Below, piece after piece: positions 26,334 to 38,884 of a stretch of 53,198 nucleotides of DNA (position 1 is the first letter of the stretch; the number at the start of each line of letters is the position of its first letter). Both the position numbers and the translations under genes were made by a program. Source of the DNA: Anaerolineaceae bacterium (lineage in GTDB: Bacteria > Chloroflexota > Anaerolineae > Anaerolineales > Villigracilaceae); contig VFJR01000051.1 of assembly GCA_009885945.1 (NCBI GenBank), forward strand, positions 1-53,198, read 5' to 3'. Under the pieces are notes generated by a model. That model had not been told where the DNA came from. It did no database searches and saw only the letters and a program-made list of their open reading frames with translations.

Positions 26334-27015
26334 TTGCTTCTGCCTTCTCACGTTTTGCTTTTATCTTCCCGTACAAACTAATCCCCACGATGCGTTCGTT
26401 GCCTTCGAGTAATTTTTTTATATTTGGTCTCAATGCCCACATTAATAATCCAGTGGCGATCAAGCCATACGTTACATAGATCCATGGAGAAATTTCCAGC
26501 CACGCGCGCACTGCAAAAACAAGTGTCACGAACACTGCAATGCTAATGGTAGTAATGGATGCGATCCCAATTGTGAAAAATACCAAGACCGCCAAAGGAA
26601 AGACGATCAAGACAGAAGGCGCCCACAAGCCCATCGCTCCGCCCACAGAGGGGGCGCCGCCTGCGCCTCCGCGTAGTTTTAAAAACTTATTGTTCTCGTC
26701 AAATTCGGGCAGGTAAATGGAATAGTTATGCCCAATGATAGCGGCTACTGCGGTCAGTACATGGATCAAGTCATTATCAGGCGCGATCCATTTTGCCAGC
26801 CAAACCGCTACTCCAGCTTTGATAATATCTGAAACAGCAGTGCCCAGCCCAGCCCAAAAGCCTGCCGCGCGCAGGGCGTTTGTTCCGCCGGTGCGCCCGC
26901 TTTCCACATCGCGTATATCTTTACCAGTTTTCATTTTTACGATCAGCAAGCCTGAAGGAATCGAACCCAAAAGATATCCCAGTAAAATCGCCCCAATATT
27001 AAATAATGTTTGCAT
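26329..27015 (-). CDS. plsY: Glycerol-3-phosphate acyltransferase PlsY
   Basis: A 228-residue membrane protein that transfers the acyl group from acyl-phosphate to glycerol-3-phosphate, the first step of phospholipid synthesis. The three PlsY motifs are present: LLGSIPSGLLIVK, SGRTGGTNALRAAG and GHNYSIYLPEF followed by RGGAGGAPSVGGAMG. About six helices are expected, as in the family. A strong GAGGAG ribosome site precedes the ATG. The substrate is made by PlsX, which is not in the window. Confidence 0.92.
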   Translation of the reverse strand: MQTLFNIGAILLGYLLGSIPSGLLIVKMKTGKDIRDVESGRTGGTNALRAAGFWAGLGTAVSDIIKAGVAVWLAKWIAPDNDLIHVLTAVAAIIGHNYSIYLPEFDENNKFLKLRGGAGGAPSVGGAMGLWAPSVLIVFPLAVLVFFTIGIASITTISIAVFVTLVFAVRAWLEISPWIYVTYGLIATGLLMWALRPNIKKLLEGNERIVGISLYGKIKAKREKAEAK

Positions 27016-27091
27016 TAAAAAATCTCCTCAAGAGTGATATTCGCAAGCTTACATCTTGTAAAAACACAAAAGTAGGCAAGTAGTCACGTAT

Positions 27092-27517
27092 TTATAAAAT
27101 CTGCAATGCCACTTCGCTTACGCGCTCTTCTTCGATCCAAAACCCGCGCGCCTGCCAATCGTCCACTTTTGGAGACCAAACGATATGCACCACCGCGTAA
27201 GCCGCCTCCGTGATATCGGTCACAGAAACAACTTCGGGTCCCGTAGGATGCGAATGATAGATGGCGATCAAATCCATTTGAGAAGATTCGATTAATTCCA
27301 ACGTCTGCAACTGTTCATAAGGATTCATCACGAATCGAACCGCGCTGTGAGCCTGATTCGCAATTCCAAGCGTGATCTTCGCTGTGGCAATTGTCTCACC
27401 ATGCGCCTCAACAATAACGCCCGCGCATAAACCGCACGCTTCTAATGGCGAGTCTGTCATCACGTGCTCGCGCATTTGCAGCCATTGTATTTTTGGAATT
27501 TGCAAGACAGAAATCAC
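27092..27517 (-). CDS. JAMM/MPN-domain metalloprotease-like protein
   Basis: A 141-residue stand-alone MPN+ protein. It keeps the full JAMM set: a glutamate near the start (E26 in PLEACGL), H88 and H90 in YHSHPTGP, S98 and D101 in SVTD. This predicts one catalytic zinc. Bacterial relatives cleave small ubiquitin-like sulfur carriers or act in cysteine/siderophore pathways. No sulfur-carrier or ThiF-like gene is next to it here. Its ATG lies four bases inside the end of the upstream membrane-protein gene, so the two are coupled. Confidence 0.85.
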   Translation of the reverse strand: MISVLQIPKIQWLQMREHVMTDSPLEACGLCAGVIVEAHGETIATAKITLGIANQAHSAVRFVMNPYEQLQTLELIESSQMDLIAIYHSHPTGPEVVSVTDITEAAYAVVHIVWSPKVDDWQARGFWIEEERVSEVALQIL

Positions 27518-28332
27518 TTGATAAAAATCGCCGCAACAGAGCTGATCAGCACCACGATTAATGGCTGTGTCAGCGCGCGCTTAAACGGTATTCCTTCTGT
27601 TGTGCTTACAGAAAGAGAAGTTAATCCATACAGCACACCCGTTAAGATCAATCCATATTGCAATGGCGTAATTTTCCAATAATGTAAGCCTGCGCCTAAT
27701 TGCATGCACACCAAGCCAATGCCTACCGCCCAAGGGAAATCCCAGCGGTCAATGCCGTCCATGTTTAAGATGCGCAGGCTGATCAGCCCCGCCGCCAGAA
27801 AAATGGCAGGCGCAGAAATAATTAAGCGCGTGCCCCCAAAACGCAAGGATGCTAATAGGATTAGGAATAAGGCATATGCCAAAGCAGTAAGCCCGGCGCG
27901 CGCAAGGGTATATCCAGAACTGGTTGCTGAGACCACTAAATATTCTGCCCAAAATACCAAGGTCAGCAGTAATGCGCCCACACAAAAAACAGCCCACCAG
28001 ATCGTATTATTAGGAAACAGTGCCAATGAAAACCCGATGATAAATGTTGTTAAAGTGGGAATCAGCCAGTGCTGCGATGTGCGGCTATTTCCAATTTCTG
28101 GATGTACCTGCATGATCGAGTTCATGCCGCTGGCGGTCATGCCTGCGGCTAGGAAAGTGATGATCATATTGATGTTAATTGGGTAAGAAAGATTAACCCC
28201 AAACAGGTTGACCGAAAGAAAAAATTGCGGGGAATGCACTATGCGTGTAAGCGAAAAAGAGAGCAAAACCAACGCAGTTAATAAGCCAATGCGATCAATT
28301 AAAGATAATCTTTCTTGATTCATAAACTGCAT
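27514..28332 (-). CDS. Polytopic membrane protein of unknown function
   Basis: About 272 residues and some eight hydrophobic helices, with no catalytic motif I recognise. Two Met codons (28332 and 28323) are possible starts; the first has an AGG three bases before it in a suitable position, so I use it. The longer frame to 28395 adds a hydrophobic leader of doubtful reality. It is divergent from the membrane-protein gene at 28402 and overlaps the JAMM gene by four bases. Confidence 0.65.
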   Translation of the reverse strand: MQFMNQERLSLIDRIGLLTALVLLSFSLTRIVHSPQFFLSVNLFGVNLSYPININMIITFLAAGMTASGMNSIMQVHPEIGNSRTSQHWLIPTLTTFIIGFSLALFPNNTIWWAVFCVGALLLTLVFWAEYLVVSATSSGYTLARAGLTALAYALFLILLASLRFGGTRLIISAPAIFLAAGLISLRILNMDGIDRWDFPWAVGIGLVCMQLGAGLHYWKITPLQYGLILTGVLYGLTSLSVSTTEGIPFKRALTQPLIVVLISSVAAIFIK

Positions 28333-28401
28333 TGTACCTGCGGGCAGGAGCCAGCGCAAGCAGAGATAAAGAAAGGATGGGTATGGTAGAATCAATTTGT
28401 T

Positions 28402-31447
<3,046 letters not shown>

Positions 31448-31532
31448 TACCTTCGTTTTGTTTGTTATGAAAGTACCATATTTACTGATGATCATTCGAC
31501 TACAATCCTTATAAAGGAAAGTGATACAGGTT

Positions 31533-34500
31533 ATGCAATCGCCGCGCCGCCCAACGATGTTGATCAATCAAACCTTGCAATGGATTGTGTTTACGTACCA
31601 ATTCATTGCAATATCTGCCATCATGGTTTCGTTCTATCAGGGTTATCTTTGGGCGCAGCTTCCGTTTATTGGCGCGTTTTATGAGCATACCCTTGTCTTT
31701 AATGGCGTTGGTCCAGCGGCGCCAAATGATCAATGGGCTTTGTACGATGGTGTTGGAAAGCTTGGAAACCAATTGGTATCCATTAATGGCATTCAAATTC
31801 ATTCAGCCCTTGAAATTAAAGACATCTTAAATAATTTTAATCCCGGCGAAACAATCCCGATGGGCATACAAAAAAATAACGGAGAATTTGAATCTGTTAA
31901 TGTTACCTTGGGCTCTTTTCCACAAGAAGATTACATTGGATTCTTTATTATCCCAACGATCTTGGGGTTGGTGTTTTTAACAATTAGTTTATGGATTTTT
32001 GGCTTGCGACGCACCGAAGCCGCTGGGCGCGCGTTTTCACTGCTTTCATCATCACTCGCGATCATTACTGGAACTTACTTTGACCTAAATACAACCCATA
32101 CGATGACTTATGTCTGGGTTTTTTCTTTGGGCATGGTGGGCGGTGCATTTTTTGATCTTGCCTTAACCTTTCCGCAAGAATCACGGCTTTTGATTGGCCG
32201 CCCTTACCTTCGCTGGCTGGGGTATTTGGCTGGCTTGATCTTAAGTTTGCGGGCGTTTTTATATTTATTTAACTTTGCACAGCCAACAGAGTACATTCTT
32301 GCTTGGCAAAGCATATATTTATTTGTAGGGTTGTGTGGTATCGCATATTTGGGCTCAACCGCGTATTATGCTGTGCGCGCCCCATCCCCGGTCGTAAAGT
32401 CACAAGCACGTACAATTTTAATTGGCAGTGCTGTCGCCTTGACTCCAATGATCGTTTGGCTGTTATTGTCGCCTTTTAATGTGCCTTTTAGCCCTTATTT
32501 TTTCATCCCAATTATTGTTTTCCCAGCTACTATTGGCTACACCATTTTACGATTCCGCTTTTTGCGCATTGATGAATGGATGCGCTACGGAGCAGTTTAT
32601 TCTATATTAGCTTTTTTCATTGTTGGTAGTTACGCCTCGCTGGTAACAGGCCTTGGCTTAATATTTGCAAATCAATTTTTATTAACCAATCCAATTTGGG
32701 TGGGTTTCATTATATTTTTTATAGCAATACTCATAGATCCTGTTCGCGCACGCTTGCAGGTATTTGTTGATAATACTTTTTTCCGAGGACAACGGGCTTT
32801 TGCGGAACGCCTTCAGGCTTTTGGATATGAATTAGCCGCCGCATCGGACATTCTCAGTATTGGGCGGATTCTAAAACAACAAGTTAGCTCTTCGCTGATG
32901 CCAGACCGAATCCATATCTACACATTTGATGCTCTTAATGATCAGTTTGCGGCTTTACCGGGTGATAACAATCGCGCTACCAGCGATATTCGCTTTGCTT
33001 CAACCAGCCCATTGGCTCGTTATTTCTCCGAAGAAAAAATTCCACTTTATTTGGATGATGTCTCATCCCTGCCAGAAACCCTTGCTCCTGAACAATCACG
33101 CCTTTCCTTGTTGGATACGCGGCTTTTAGTTGTATTGCCGGGCAAAAGGATCCCTGCTGGTTGGCTTGCATTAGGCGGGCGGCGCACTAAGCAAGCCTAT
33201 AGTCCAAAAGATTTAAGGTTTTTGGAAAGCCTGTGTGAGCAGGCATCTGTTGCAATTGATCGTTTGCAAACTGTGGCAAACCTTGAGCGGCGTGTTCAAG
33301 AGATGAATGCTCTAACCCGCGTTTCTCAAGGCGTTAACATCACTTTGACATTTGATGATGTGCTCGAATTGATTTACGCCCAAACGGCGCAAATTATCCC
33401 GATCACTCATTTTCATATCACTCTTTTCAATAAAGCGAATGATTACTTTTATTATGGCTTCTCTGTAGAAAATGGGGAAAGAATAAATGTGCAGGAGAAT
33501 ATTCCATTCCCGCCAAATACAGGCTTAGGTTCAGAAGTCATTCGTAAGGGTCGCCCTATTCTTACTCAAGACCATCAGCGTGAGTGTCAGGCGCGTTCTA
33601 TTGCCCCTGCCTTGAATGGAGTATATGCATGGATGGGCGTTCCGCTGAATGCAGGCGCAGAATCGATAGGCGCGCTTAGTGTTTCATCTGCAGATGTTGG
33701 TACAGCTTACACACGGGGTCAATTAGACCTTTTGCATGCGATAGCAGATCAAACCGCTGGAGCGATTGTAAAAGCGCGTTTATTACAAGAAACACAACAG
33801 CGCGCGCATCAGCTTTCAACATTGAATGAAGTGACTCGTCAATTAACATCTACCTTGGAATTAGAACCGCTTCTTCAGAATATTCTTGACAGCGCGGTAG
33901 CCATTTTAAATTGTGAAGCAGGTAGTCTTTTCTTAACCGACGAACAAACGGATGAGTTGATATTTAAAGTAACAGTAGGACCTGTGGCGAAAGACCTTTT
34001 AGGTCAGCGTCTGGCTCCCGGAAGCGGCATTGTGGGCAGGGCAGTACAAGCACGCGGCCCTGTAATGGAAAATAATGCACAACGCTCCATGGGGCGCTTT
34101 TCTGGCACAGATAAACAAACAGGTTTCGTAACCCGCGCGTTATTGGCTGTGCCTTTACAGGTAAAAGATAGAGTCTTGGGCGTGGTTGAAGTTATCAATC
34201 GGCGTGACGGCTTACCGTTTGTAGAAGATGACCAGAATTTATTAACTGCTTTTGCAGGACAAGCAGCAGTTGCCATTGAAAATGCACGTCTCTATACCCT
34301 CACAGATCAGGAGCTTGCAGACCGTGTTGAAGAACTTTCGGTTATGCAGCGAATTGACCGCGAATTAAATGCCAGCCTTGAGATGGATCGAGCCATGCGC
34401 ATTACGCTGGAGTGGGCTATGCGCCAGTCACGTGTCGAAGCAGGGTTGATCGGTATGCTTGAAGAGAGCAAATTGGTGATTATGGCTGGCGAAGGATACA

Positions 34501-35525
34501 ACGAATATATTGAGAGTTTGCCTAATCGCACTATGAAATTAGAATTGCCGTCTATGCTGGCAGCTGTAGAAACAGGACACCCGCAAAGAATATCTTTCCC
34601 TCCTAATTCAAATAGCGGCTTATTGCCCGCGGCAGTTGCGCAAATTGTCATTCCCATTCGCCGTGAGAGTGATGTGATTGGGTTGATCATGCTCGAAAGC
34701 GCTTCGGATAATTTGGCAGATATTGCCTTTCTTACCCGCTTAAGTGATCATGCTGCGATTGCTATTTCCAATGCTCAGTTATTTAGCGAAGTAGAGCGTG
34801 CCAATGAAGCAAAAAGTGAATTTGTTTCATTCGTGGCACATGAACTCAAGAATCCAATGACTTCTATTAAAGGCTATACAGAACTTTTGGCTGGCGGGGC
34901 AGTAGGCGCTATTACCGATATGCAGACGAATTTCCTGAATACCATTCGTTCCAATGTAGAGCGTATGTCCACCCTGGTTTCAGATCTAAATGATAACTCT
35001 AAGATTGAAGCTGGCAAATTGCGGCTCGACTTTAAAGCCACAAGCGTGAATGATTTGATTGATGATGTTGTCCGTTCTACGAAACGCCAAATTGAAGATA
35101 AAAAACAGGAAATTAACATAAGTTTACAAAACGAGCTCCCTGCAATTTGGGCAGACCGTATTCGTGTGGGGCAGGTGCTTACTAACCTTGTTAGCAATGC
35201 TCATAAATACACACCTGAAGGCGGTAAAGTTCTGCTTGGTGCAGAAGTCGCAGACAACCAATGGGATCATGAAAGCGCCGCAAAACAAGTTGTTCATATA
35301 TGGGTAAAAGATACGGGAATTGGCATTAGCATGGAAGATCAAAAGAAAATCTTCCAAAAATTCTTCCGTTCTGATGATTCAAAAGCTCGCGAATCACCGG
35401 GTACAGGACTTGGGTTGAACATCACCAAAAGTCTGGTTGAAATGCAGGGTGGACGCATTTGGTTTGATAGTGAATTTAGACAAGGGACTACATTTCACAT
35501 TACCGTCCCTGTGGCGGAAGGATAA
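31533..35525 (+). CDS. Membrane histidine kinase with PDZ-like loop and about four GAF domains
   Basis: About 1330 residues. I use the ATG at 31533; a GTG at 31521 is less likely because its ribosome site would be too close. In order: a membrane helix (~17-37); a PDZ-like loop (~50-128, with NQLVSINGIQIHSALEIKDIL); about eight membrane helices (~135-400); three to four GAF domains between ~430 and ~1085; a HisKA domain with the phospho-acceptor H1103 in HELKNPMTSIKGYTELL; and a HATPase domain (~1190-1330) with NLVSNAHKYTPEGG, KDTGIGIS and GTGLGLNI. It lacks a receiver and no response regulator adjoins it. The FIST-domain gene follows after six bases, so the two should form one sensory unit. 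Confidence 0.9.
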   Translation: MQSPRRPTMLINQTLQWIVFTYQFIAISAIMVSFYQGYLWAQLPFIGAFYEHTLVFNGVGPAAPNDQWALYDGVGKLGNQLVSINGIQIHSALEIKDILNNFNPGETIPMGIQKNNGEFESVNVTLGSFPQEDYIGFFIIPTILGLVFLTISLWIFGLRRTEAAGRAFSLLSSSLAIITGTYFDLNTTHTMTYVWVFSLGMVGGAFFDLALTFPQESRLLIGRPYLRWLGYLAGLILSLRAFLYLFNFAQPTEYILAWQSIYLFVGLCGIAYLGSTAYYAVRAPSPVVKSQARTILIGSAVALTPMIVWLLLSPFNVPFSPYFFIPIIVFPATIGYTILRFRFLRIDEWMRYGAVYSILAFFIVGSYASLVTGLGLIFANQFLLTNPIWVGFIIFFIAILIDPVRARLQVFVDNTFFRGQRAFAERLQAFGYELAAASDILSIGRILKQQVSSSLMPDRIHIYTFDALNDQFAALPGDNNRATSDIRFASTSPLARYFSEEKIPLYLDDVSSLPETLAPEQSRLSLLDTRLLVVLPGKRIPAGWLALGGRRTKQAYSPKDLRFLESLCEQASVAIDRLQTVANLERRVQEMNALTRVSQGVNITLTFDDVLELIYAQTAQIIPITHFHITLFNKANDYFYYGFSVENGERINVQENIPFPPNTGLGSEVIRKGRPILTQDHQRECQARSIAPALNGVYAWMGVPLNAGAESIGALSVSSADVGTAYTRGQLDLLHAIADQTAGAIVKARLLQETQQRAHQLSTLNEVTRQLTSTLELEPLLQNILDSAVAILNCEAGSLFLTDEQTDELIFKVTVGPVAKDLLGQRLAPGSGIVGRAVQARGPVMENNAQRSMGRFSGTDKQTGFVTRALLAVPLQVKDRVLGVVEVINRRDGLPFVEDDQNLLTAFAGQAAVAIENARLYTLTDQELADRVEELSVMQRIDRELNASLEMDRAMRITLEWAMRQSRVEAGLIGMLEESKLVIMAGEGYNEYIESLPNRTMKLELPSMLAAVETGHPQRISFPPNSNSGLLPAAVAQIVIPIRRESDVIGLIMLESASDNLADIAFLTRLSDHAAIAISNAQLFSEVERANEAKSEFVSFVAHELKNPMTSIKGYTELLAGGAVGAITDMQTNFLNTIRSNVERMSTLVSDLNDNSKIEAGKLRLDFKATSVNDLIDDVVRSTKRQIEDKKQEINISLQNELPAIWADRIRVGQVLTNLVSNAHKYTPEGGKVLLGAEVADNQWDHESAAKQVVHIWVKDTGIGISMEDQKKIFQKFFRSDDSKARESPGTGLGLNITKSLVEMQGGRIWFDSEFRQGTTFHITVPVAEG

Positions 35526-35531
35526 GCAAGT

Positions 35532-36698
35532 ATGGCTATCATTGCCTCAGTGGGTCAGGCGCAAGACTTAGACGGTCGCCAGGCTGGGTTACAAGCAACC
35601 CACCTTGCGCTTAATAAACTTGGCTCTGCTTTTATGCCAACTCTTGCGATTGTGATTGCCTCGCACCAATATCAAGCACGAGAAGTACTTAGTGGTGTTG
35701 CAAGTTTGGTGGGTGATATTCCTATTATTGGGTTTAGTGCGCCAGCAGTTTTAAGCGCAGATGGCCAACGCTCGAACTCTGTAGTCATTGCCCTGCTTGG
35801 TGGTGATTTTCAAGTTGATGGTCATTGGCTGCCGGGCTATGCTCAATCTGGACGTGAGACGGGTACTAAATTAATGCAATTGCTTGCCAGTCGAGGAGCA
35901 GATGGCGGCGGGCTACTCTTTTTTGCAGATGGTTTCAACGGTGATGCAGAGCAGTTGTGCAGCGCAATGGCAGGCCGGTCTTTCCCAGTGGTAGGCGGGC
36001 TTTCCAGTGGCGATTTACATACCGGCAATAATTATCAAATGTCTGGTACCCAAAGCGGATCAGGTGGATTGGCAGCTGCTTTTCTACGAGGCAATATAAA
36101 AATGGGCGTAGGGTATGCCCATGGTTGGGATCCTGTCGGAAGTCAATTTAGAGTGACGCGTTCGCGCGGCTTTTGGCTGCGAACACTAGACGGCAGGCCC
36201 GCTTCTGAAACGTATGCTCAACTATTTGGTTATTCAGCTCGTGAGTGGGCTTTTCCTCCCCTTAATTATTTAGCACGTTTATATCCCTTGGGCGTGGAAA
36301 CGGGTGATGAGCTTGTAGTGCGTGCCCCAATTCGCGTGGAGGCTGATGGCAGCTTTCGTATGAATGCAATGGTGCGTGACGGTATGGATGCATTTTTACT
36401 TGTAGGCAGCCGTGCTTCATGCGAAAAAGCCGCACAACAGGCGGCGCAACAGGCATTGCACCAGTTAGGAAATTCTAAACCCGCTTTTGCTATGGTGTTT
36501 GTTGATATTGCTTGGCAAATGTTGTTAAAAGCTAACCCAGGGGCAGAACTTGACGCAGTTCAGGATATTCTTGGAACACAGGTACCGATTTTAGGCGGAT
36601 ACACATTAGGACAAGTGGTACCCAATGGAGATCTAGCTCCTAAATTTTTAAATCAACATATTGTTGTGATGGTGTTTGGGGAGAATCAACAAACGTAA
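35532..36698 (+). CDS. FIST-domain sensory protein
   Basis: A 388-residue protein with FIST N (~30-215) and FIST C (~220-370) regions. Typical segments are IIGFSAPAVLS, LLFFADGFNGDAEQL, FPVVGGLSSGD and, in the C part, NYLARLYPLG and PILGGYTLGQ. FIST domains are thought to bind small ligands such as amino acids and usually sit next to signalling proteins, as here with the upstream multi-GAF kinase. No membrane helix is evident. A GGAAGGA ribosome site overlaps the end of the kinase gene. Confidence 0.88.
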   Translation: MAIIASVGQAQDLDGRQAGLQATHLALNKLGSAFMPTLAIVIASHQYQAREVLSGVASLVGDIPIIGFSAPAVLSADGQRSNSVVIALLGGDFQVDGHWLPGYAQSGRETGTKLMQLLASRGADGGGLLFFADGFNGDAEQLCSAMAGRSFPVVGGLSSGDLHTGNNYQMSGTQSGSGGLAAAFLRGNIKMGVGYAHGWDPVGSQFRVTRSRGFWLRTLDGRPASETYAQLFGYSAREWAFPPLNYLARLYPLGVETGDELVVRAPIRVEADGSFRMNAMVRDGMDAFLLVGSRASCEKAAQQAAQQALHQLGNSKPAFAMVFVDIAWQMLLKANPGAELDAVQDILGTQVPILGGYTLGQVVPNGDLAPKFLNQHIVVMVFGENQQT

Positions 36699-37141
36699 TA
36701 TAAGCGTTATGAAGGAACTTAGATATCCCGAAAGATGTGATATAGCAATTGGATGCTAAAGGAAGAACGGGGGCAATACGGCATAATCTAGTAAATATTC
36801 GTTAAAATATGACTAGAAAGAGAAATACTAAGAGCTAGTGCTGTTGAGTAATCAGTTTTTTTGGAAATTAAATTTACTTTAACTTATTGATGATATTGTA
36901 AAGTAAGAATACCCCACACCTTGTATACTATAATCATAATAAAACAAAAGTAGACTTCTTGCATAAGCCTCTAACACAAAGGTTTAGGCAAGTTCTTTTC
37001 CACGAATCCGCACGGATTTTTTAATAAATCAGTGAAAACCCGCGGCTAAAAAATACTTTTGCAAGAAGTTTAGTAAATTAGGGTATTTAGAAAATACCCT
37101 AATCCCATCGCTAAACAAGAATTGATTTTAGGAGACTGAGT
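36699..37141. other. Non-coding gap with repeat-like hairpins
   Basis: No gene is seen. The gap holds an AATCCG/CGGATT hairpin followed by T residues near 37004-37020, which may terminate the FIST transcript; a GCAAGAAGT-type inverted match to CTTCTTGCA at 36955-36963; and the palindrome at 37078-37102. I looked for a cobalamin riboswitch before the cobalt/nickel transporter and did not find its B12-box. Confidence 0.5.
37078..37102. repeat. Perfect 11-bp palindrome before the metal transporter
   Basis: TTAGGGTATTT (37078-37088) and AAATACCCTAA (37092-37102) flank a 3-base loop. It lies 40 bases before the transporter start and could be an operator or a stem in the leader RNA. Confidence 0.55.
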
Positions 37142-38083
37142 ATGTTATTTTCACCTGCCCCGCCCATGCATATCCCAGATGGTTTTTTGAGCTTATATGT
37201 TTCAGCAATTTGCTGGCTTGTTACAATTCTTGTCTTAAGTTTGGCAATTTCGAAGACCAATCAATCTCTTGGCGAAAGACAAGTGCCTTTGATGGGCGTG
37301 ATGGCGGCATTTATATTTGCGGCGCAAATGATCAACTTCCCTGTCTTGGGCGGCACCTCTGGGCATTTGCTGGGCGGTGCATTGGCGGCAATCACGCTAG
37401 GTCCTTGGGCTGGGATGATAGTTATGACGGCTGTGATTGCAGTGCAAGCTTTGCTTTTTCAAGATGGTGGCTTGACGGTGATGGGCGCTAATATTCTTAA
37501 TATGGGCTTGATTCCAGTGATAGTGGGCTATGGCTTTTATAGAGCTGTTCTAAACAGAAACCGCATCGCGAAACTTGCTGTTACTGGTGTTGCAGCTTGG
37601 CTGTCGGTGATGGCTGGAGCGTTGTTTACAGCCTTGCAAATTTGGTTAAGCGGACATGCGCAATTAGATGTAATAGTCCCTGCCATGCTTTTTGTACATA
37701 TATTCATTGGTATTGGAGAGGCGATGATTACTGTTGCTGCTTTGTCTTTCATTATGCGTACCAGACCAGATCTATTAGGAGAAGAATCCGAATCGGCCAA
37801 AGCGGGAGGCGGGTGGGTCTTAATCGGCCTGGCGATTGCACTTGTAGTTATTCTGCTTTCACCTTTTGCGTCATCTGATCCTGATGGGCTTGAGCGTGTC
37901 GCTATTAATCTCGGTTTTATTAATACCAGTAATGCTGCTGTGTACAACATTCTTCCTGATTATTCAATTCCCTTGCTAGGGCAAACATCCTCATCCACGA
38001 TTGCAGCGGGTGTCATTGGTGTGATGGTAGTAGTGGGACTTGCCTATGCTGCCGGACGATTTTTGCAAAAGAAAAAGGTCTAA
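37142..38083 (+). CDS. ECF-type cobalt/nickel transporter, CbiM/NikM subunit with PDGLE domain
   Basis: A 313-residue membrane protein, the metal-binding S-component of a Co2+/Ni2+ ECF transporter. The core motif MHIPDGFLS is present but starts eight residues after the ATG at 37142, which has a strong AGGAG site at 37130-37134. In characterised CbiM/NikM, the mature N-terminus at Met-His helps bind the metal, so the 8-residue extension needs processing or the real start is the ATG at 37166. Conserved core segments include NFPVLGGTSGHLLGGALA and HIFIGIGEAMIT. The C-terminal part (DPDGLERVA..., then a membrane helix) is a CbiN/NikN-like PDGLE domain fused on. Cobalt versus nickel cannot be read. 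Confidence 0.88.
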   Translation: MLFSPAPPMHIPDGFLSLYVSAICWLVTILVLSLAISKTNQSLGERQVPLMGVMAAFIFAAQMINFPVLGGTSGHLLGGALAAITLGPWAGMIVMTAVIAVQALLFQDGGLTVMGANILNMGLIPVIVGYGFYRAVLNRNRIAKLAVTGVAAWLSVMAGALFTALQIWLSGHAQLDVIVPAMLFVHIFIGIGEAMITVAALSFIMRTRPDLLGEESESAKAGGGWVLIGLAIALVVILLSPFASSDPDGLERVAINLGFINTSNAAVYNILPDYSIPLLGQTSSSTIAAGVIGVMVVVGLAYAAGRFLQKKKV

Positions 38084-38091
38084 AAAAATTT

Positions 38092-38883
38092 ATGCATTCT
38101 GATGCGTTTGATCGCTACCACCATGGTCACAGCCTTATCCATCATATAGATCCGCGCGTAAAGGTGATATTAACGCTTGCGCTTATTGTGTCCAATGTGA
38201 TGCTTCCAGATGGTGCCTGGCCCGCATTTACATTGATGTGGCTTGTGTTATTGATTCTTAATCGTGTTTCAGGTCTTGGGTTTTGGTTTACATTTGCCCG
38301 CTCTTTTATTGCTTTGCCTTTTGCTTTGGCAGCGATTACAGTTTTATTTTCACCGCAAGGCAATTCAGTATTGAGTATTAAAATTTTGATGTGGAATTTA
38401 ATGATCAGTGATTATGGTTTGATTCACTTTGCTAGTATAGTCGTTCGGTCTTGGCTTTCGGTTCAAATTGCTATTTTATTGGTTGCCACAACCCAGTTCC
38501 CAGATATTGTGCATGCTTTTAAACATCTGCATGTGCCAGCTATTCTAACGACCATTATCGCCTTTTTATATCGGTATTTGTTTGTGCTGGTGGATGAGGT
38601 TTTGCGTTTGCTGCGGGCTAGAGAAGCCCGTTCGGCGGCGGCATCAGGCTCGAGGTCAGCTGGAGGCGTTTTGTGGCATGCAAAGGTGGCGGGCAATATG
38701 GCAGGTCAATTATTTTTGCGAAGTTATGAGCGCAGTGATCGTATCTACAATGCAATGTTGGCGCGTGGGTATCAAGGTCAAATGCATACATTGAATCCGC
38801 ATCATTATCATTTGAGTGATTGGCTTACGCTTGGTGCTTCAAGTATATTAATAATTATTCTTCAATGGATTGGACGACTTTAA
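38092..38883 (+). CDS. cbiQ: ECF transporter transmembrane subunit CbiQ
   Basis: A 263-residue membrane protein with five or so helices, the energy-coupling T-component that joins the ATPase to CbiM. The motif RAREARSAAASG near 180 fits the first of the two Arg-rich coupling motifs, and RSYERSDRIYNAMLARGY the second. It starts eight bases after the CbiM-like gene. The ribosome site is poor, so it may depend on coupling. Confidence 0.88.
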   Translation: MHSDAFDRYHHGHSLIHHIDPRVKVILTLALIVSNVMLPDGAWPAFTLMWLVLLILNRVSGLGFWFTFARSFIALPFALAAITVLFSPQGNSVLSIKILMWNLMISDYGLIHFASIVVRSWLSVQIAILLVATTQFPDIVHAFKHLHVPAILTTIIAFLYRYLFVLVDEVLRLLRAREARSAAASGSRSAGGVLWHAKVAGNMAGQLFLRSYERSDRIYNAMLARGYQGQMHTLNPHHYHLSDWLTLGASSILIIILQWIGRL

Positions 38884-38884
38884 A

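Noticed and set aside
36699-37141. Possible cobalamin riboswitch before the CbiM-like gene
   Set aside because: I found no B12-box or the conserved core of the riboswitch; only palindromes and AT-rich sequence.
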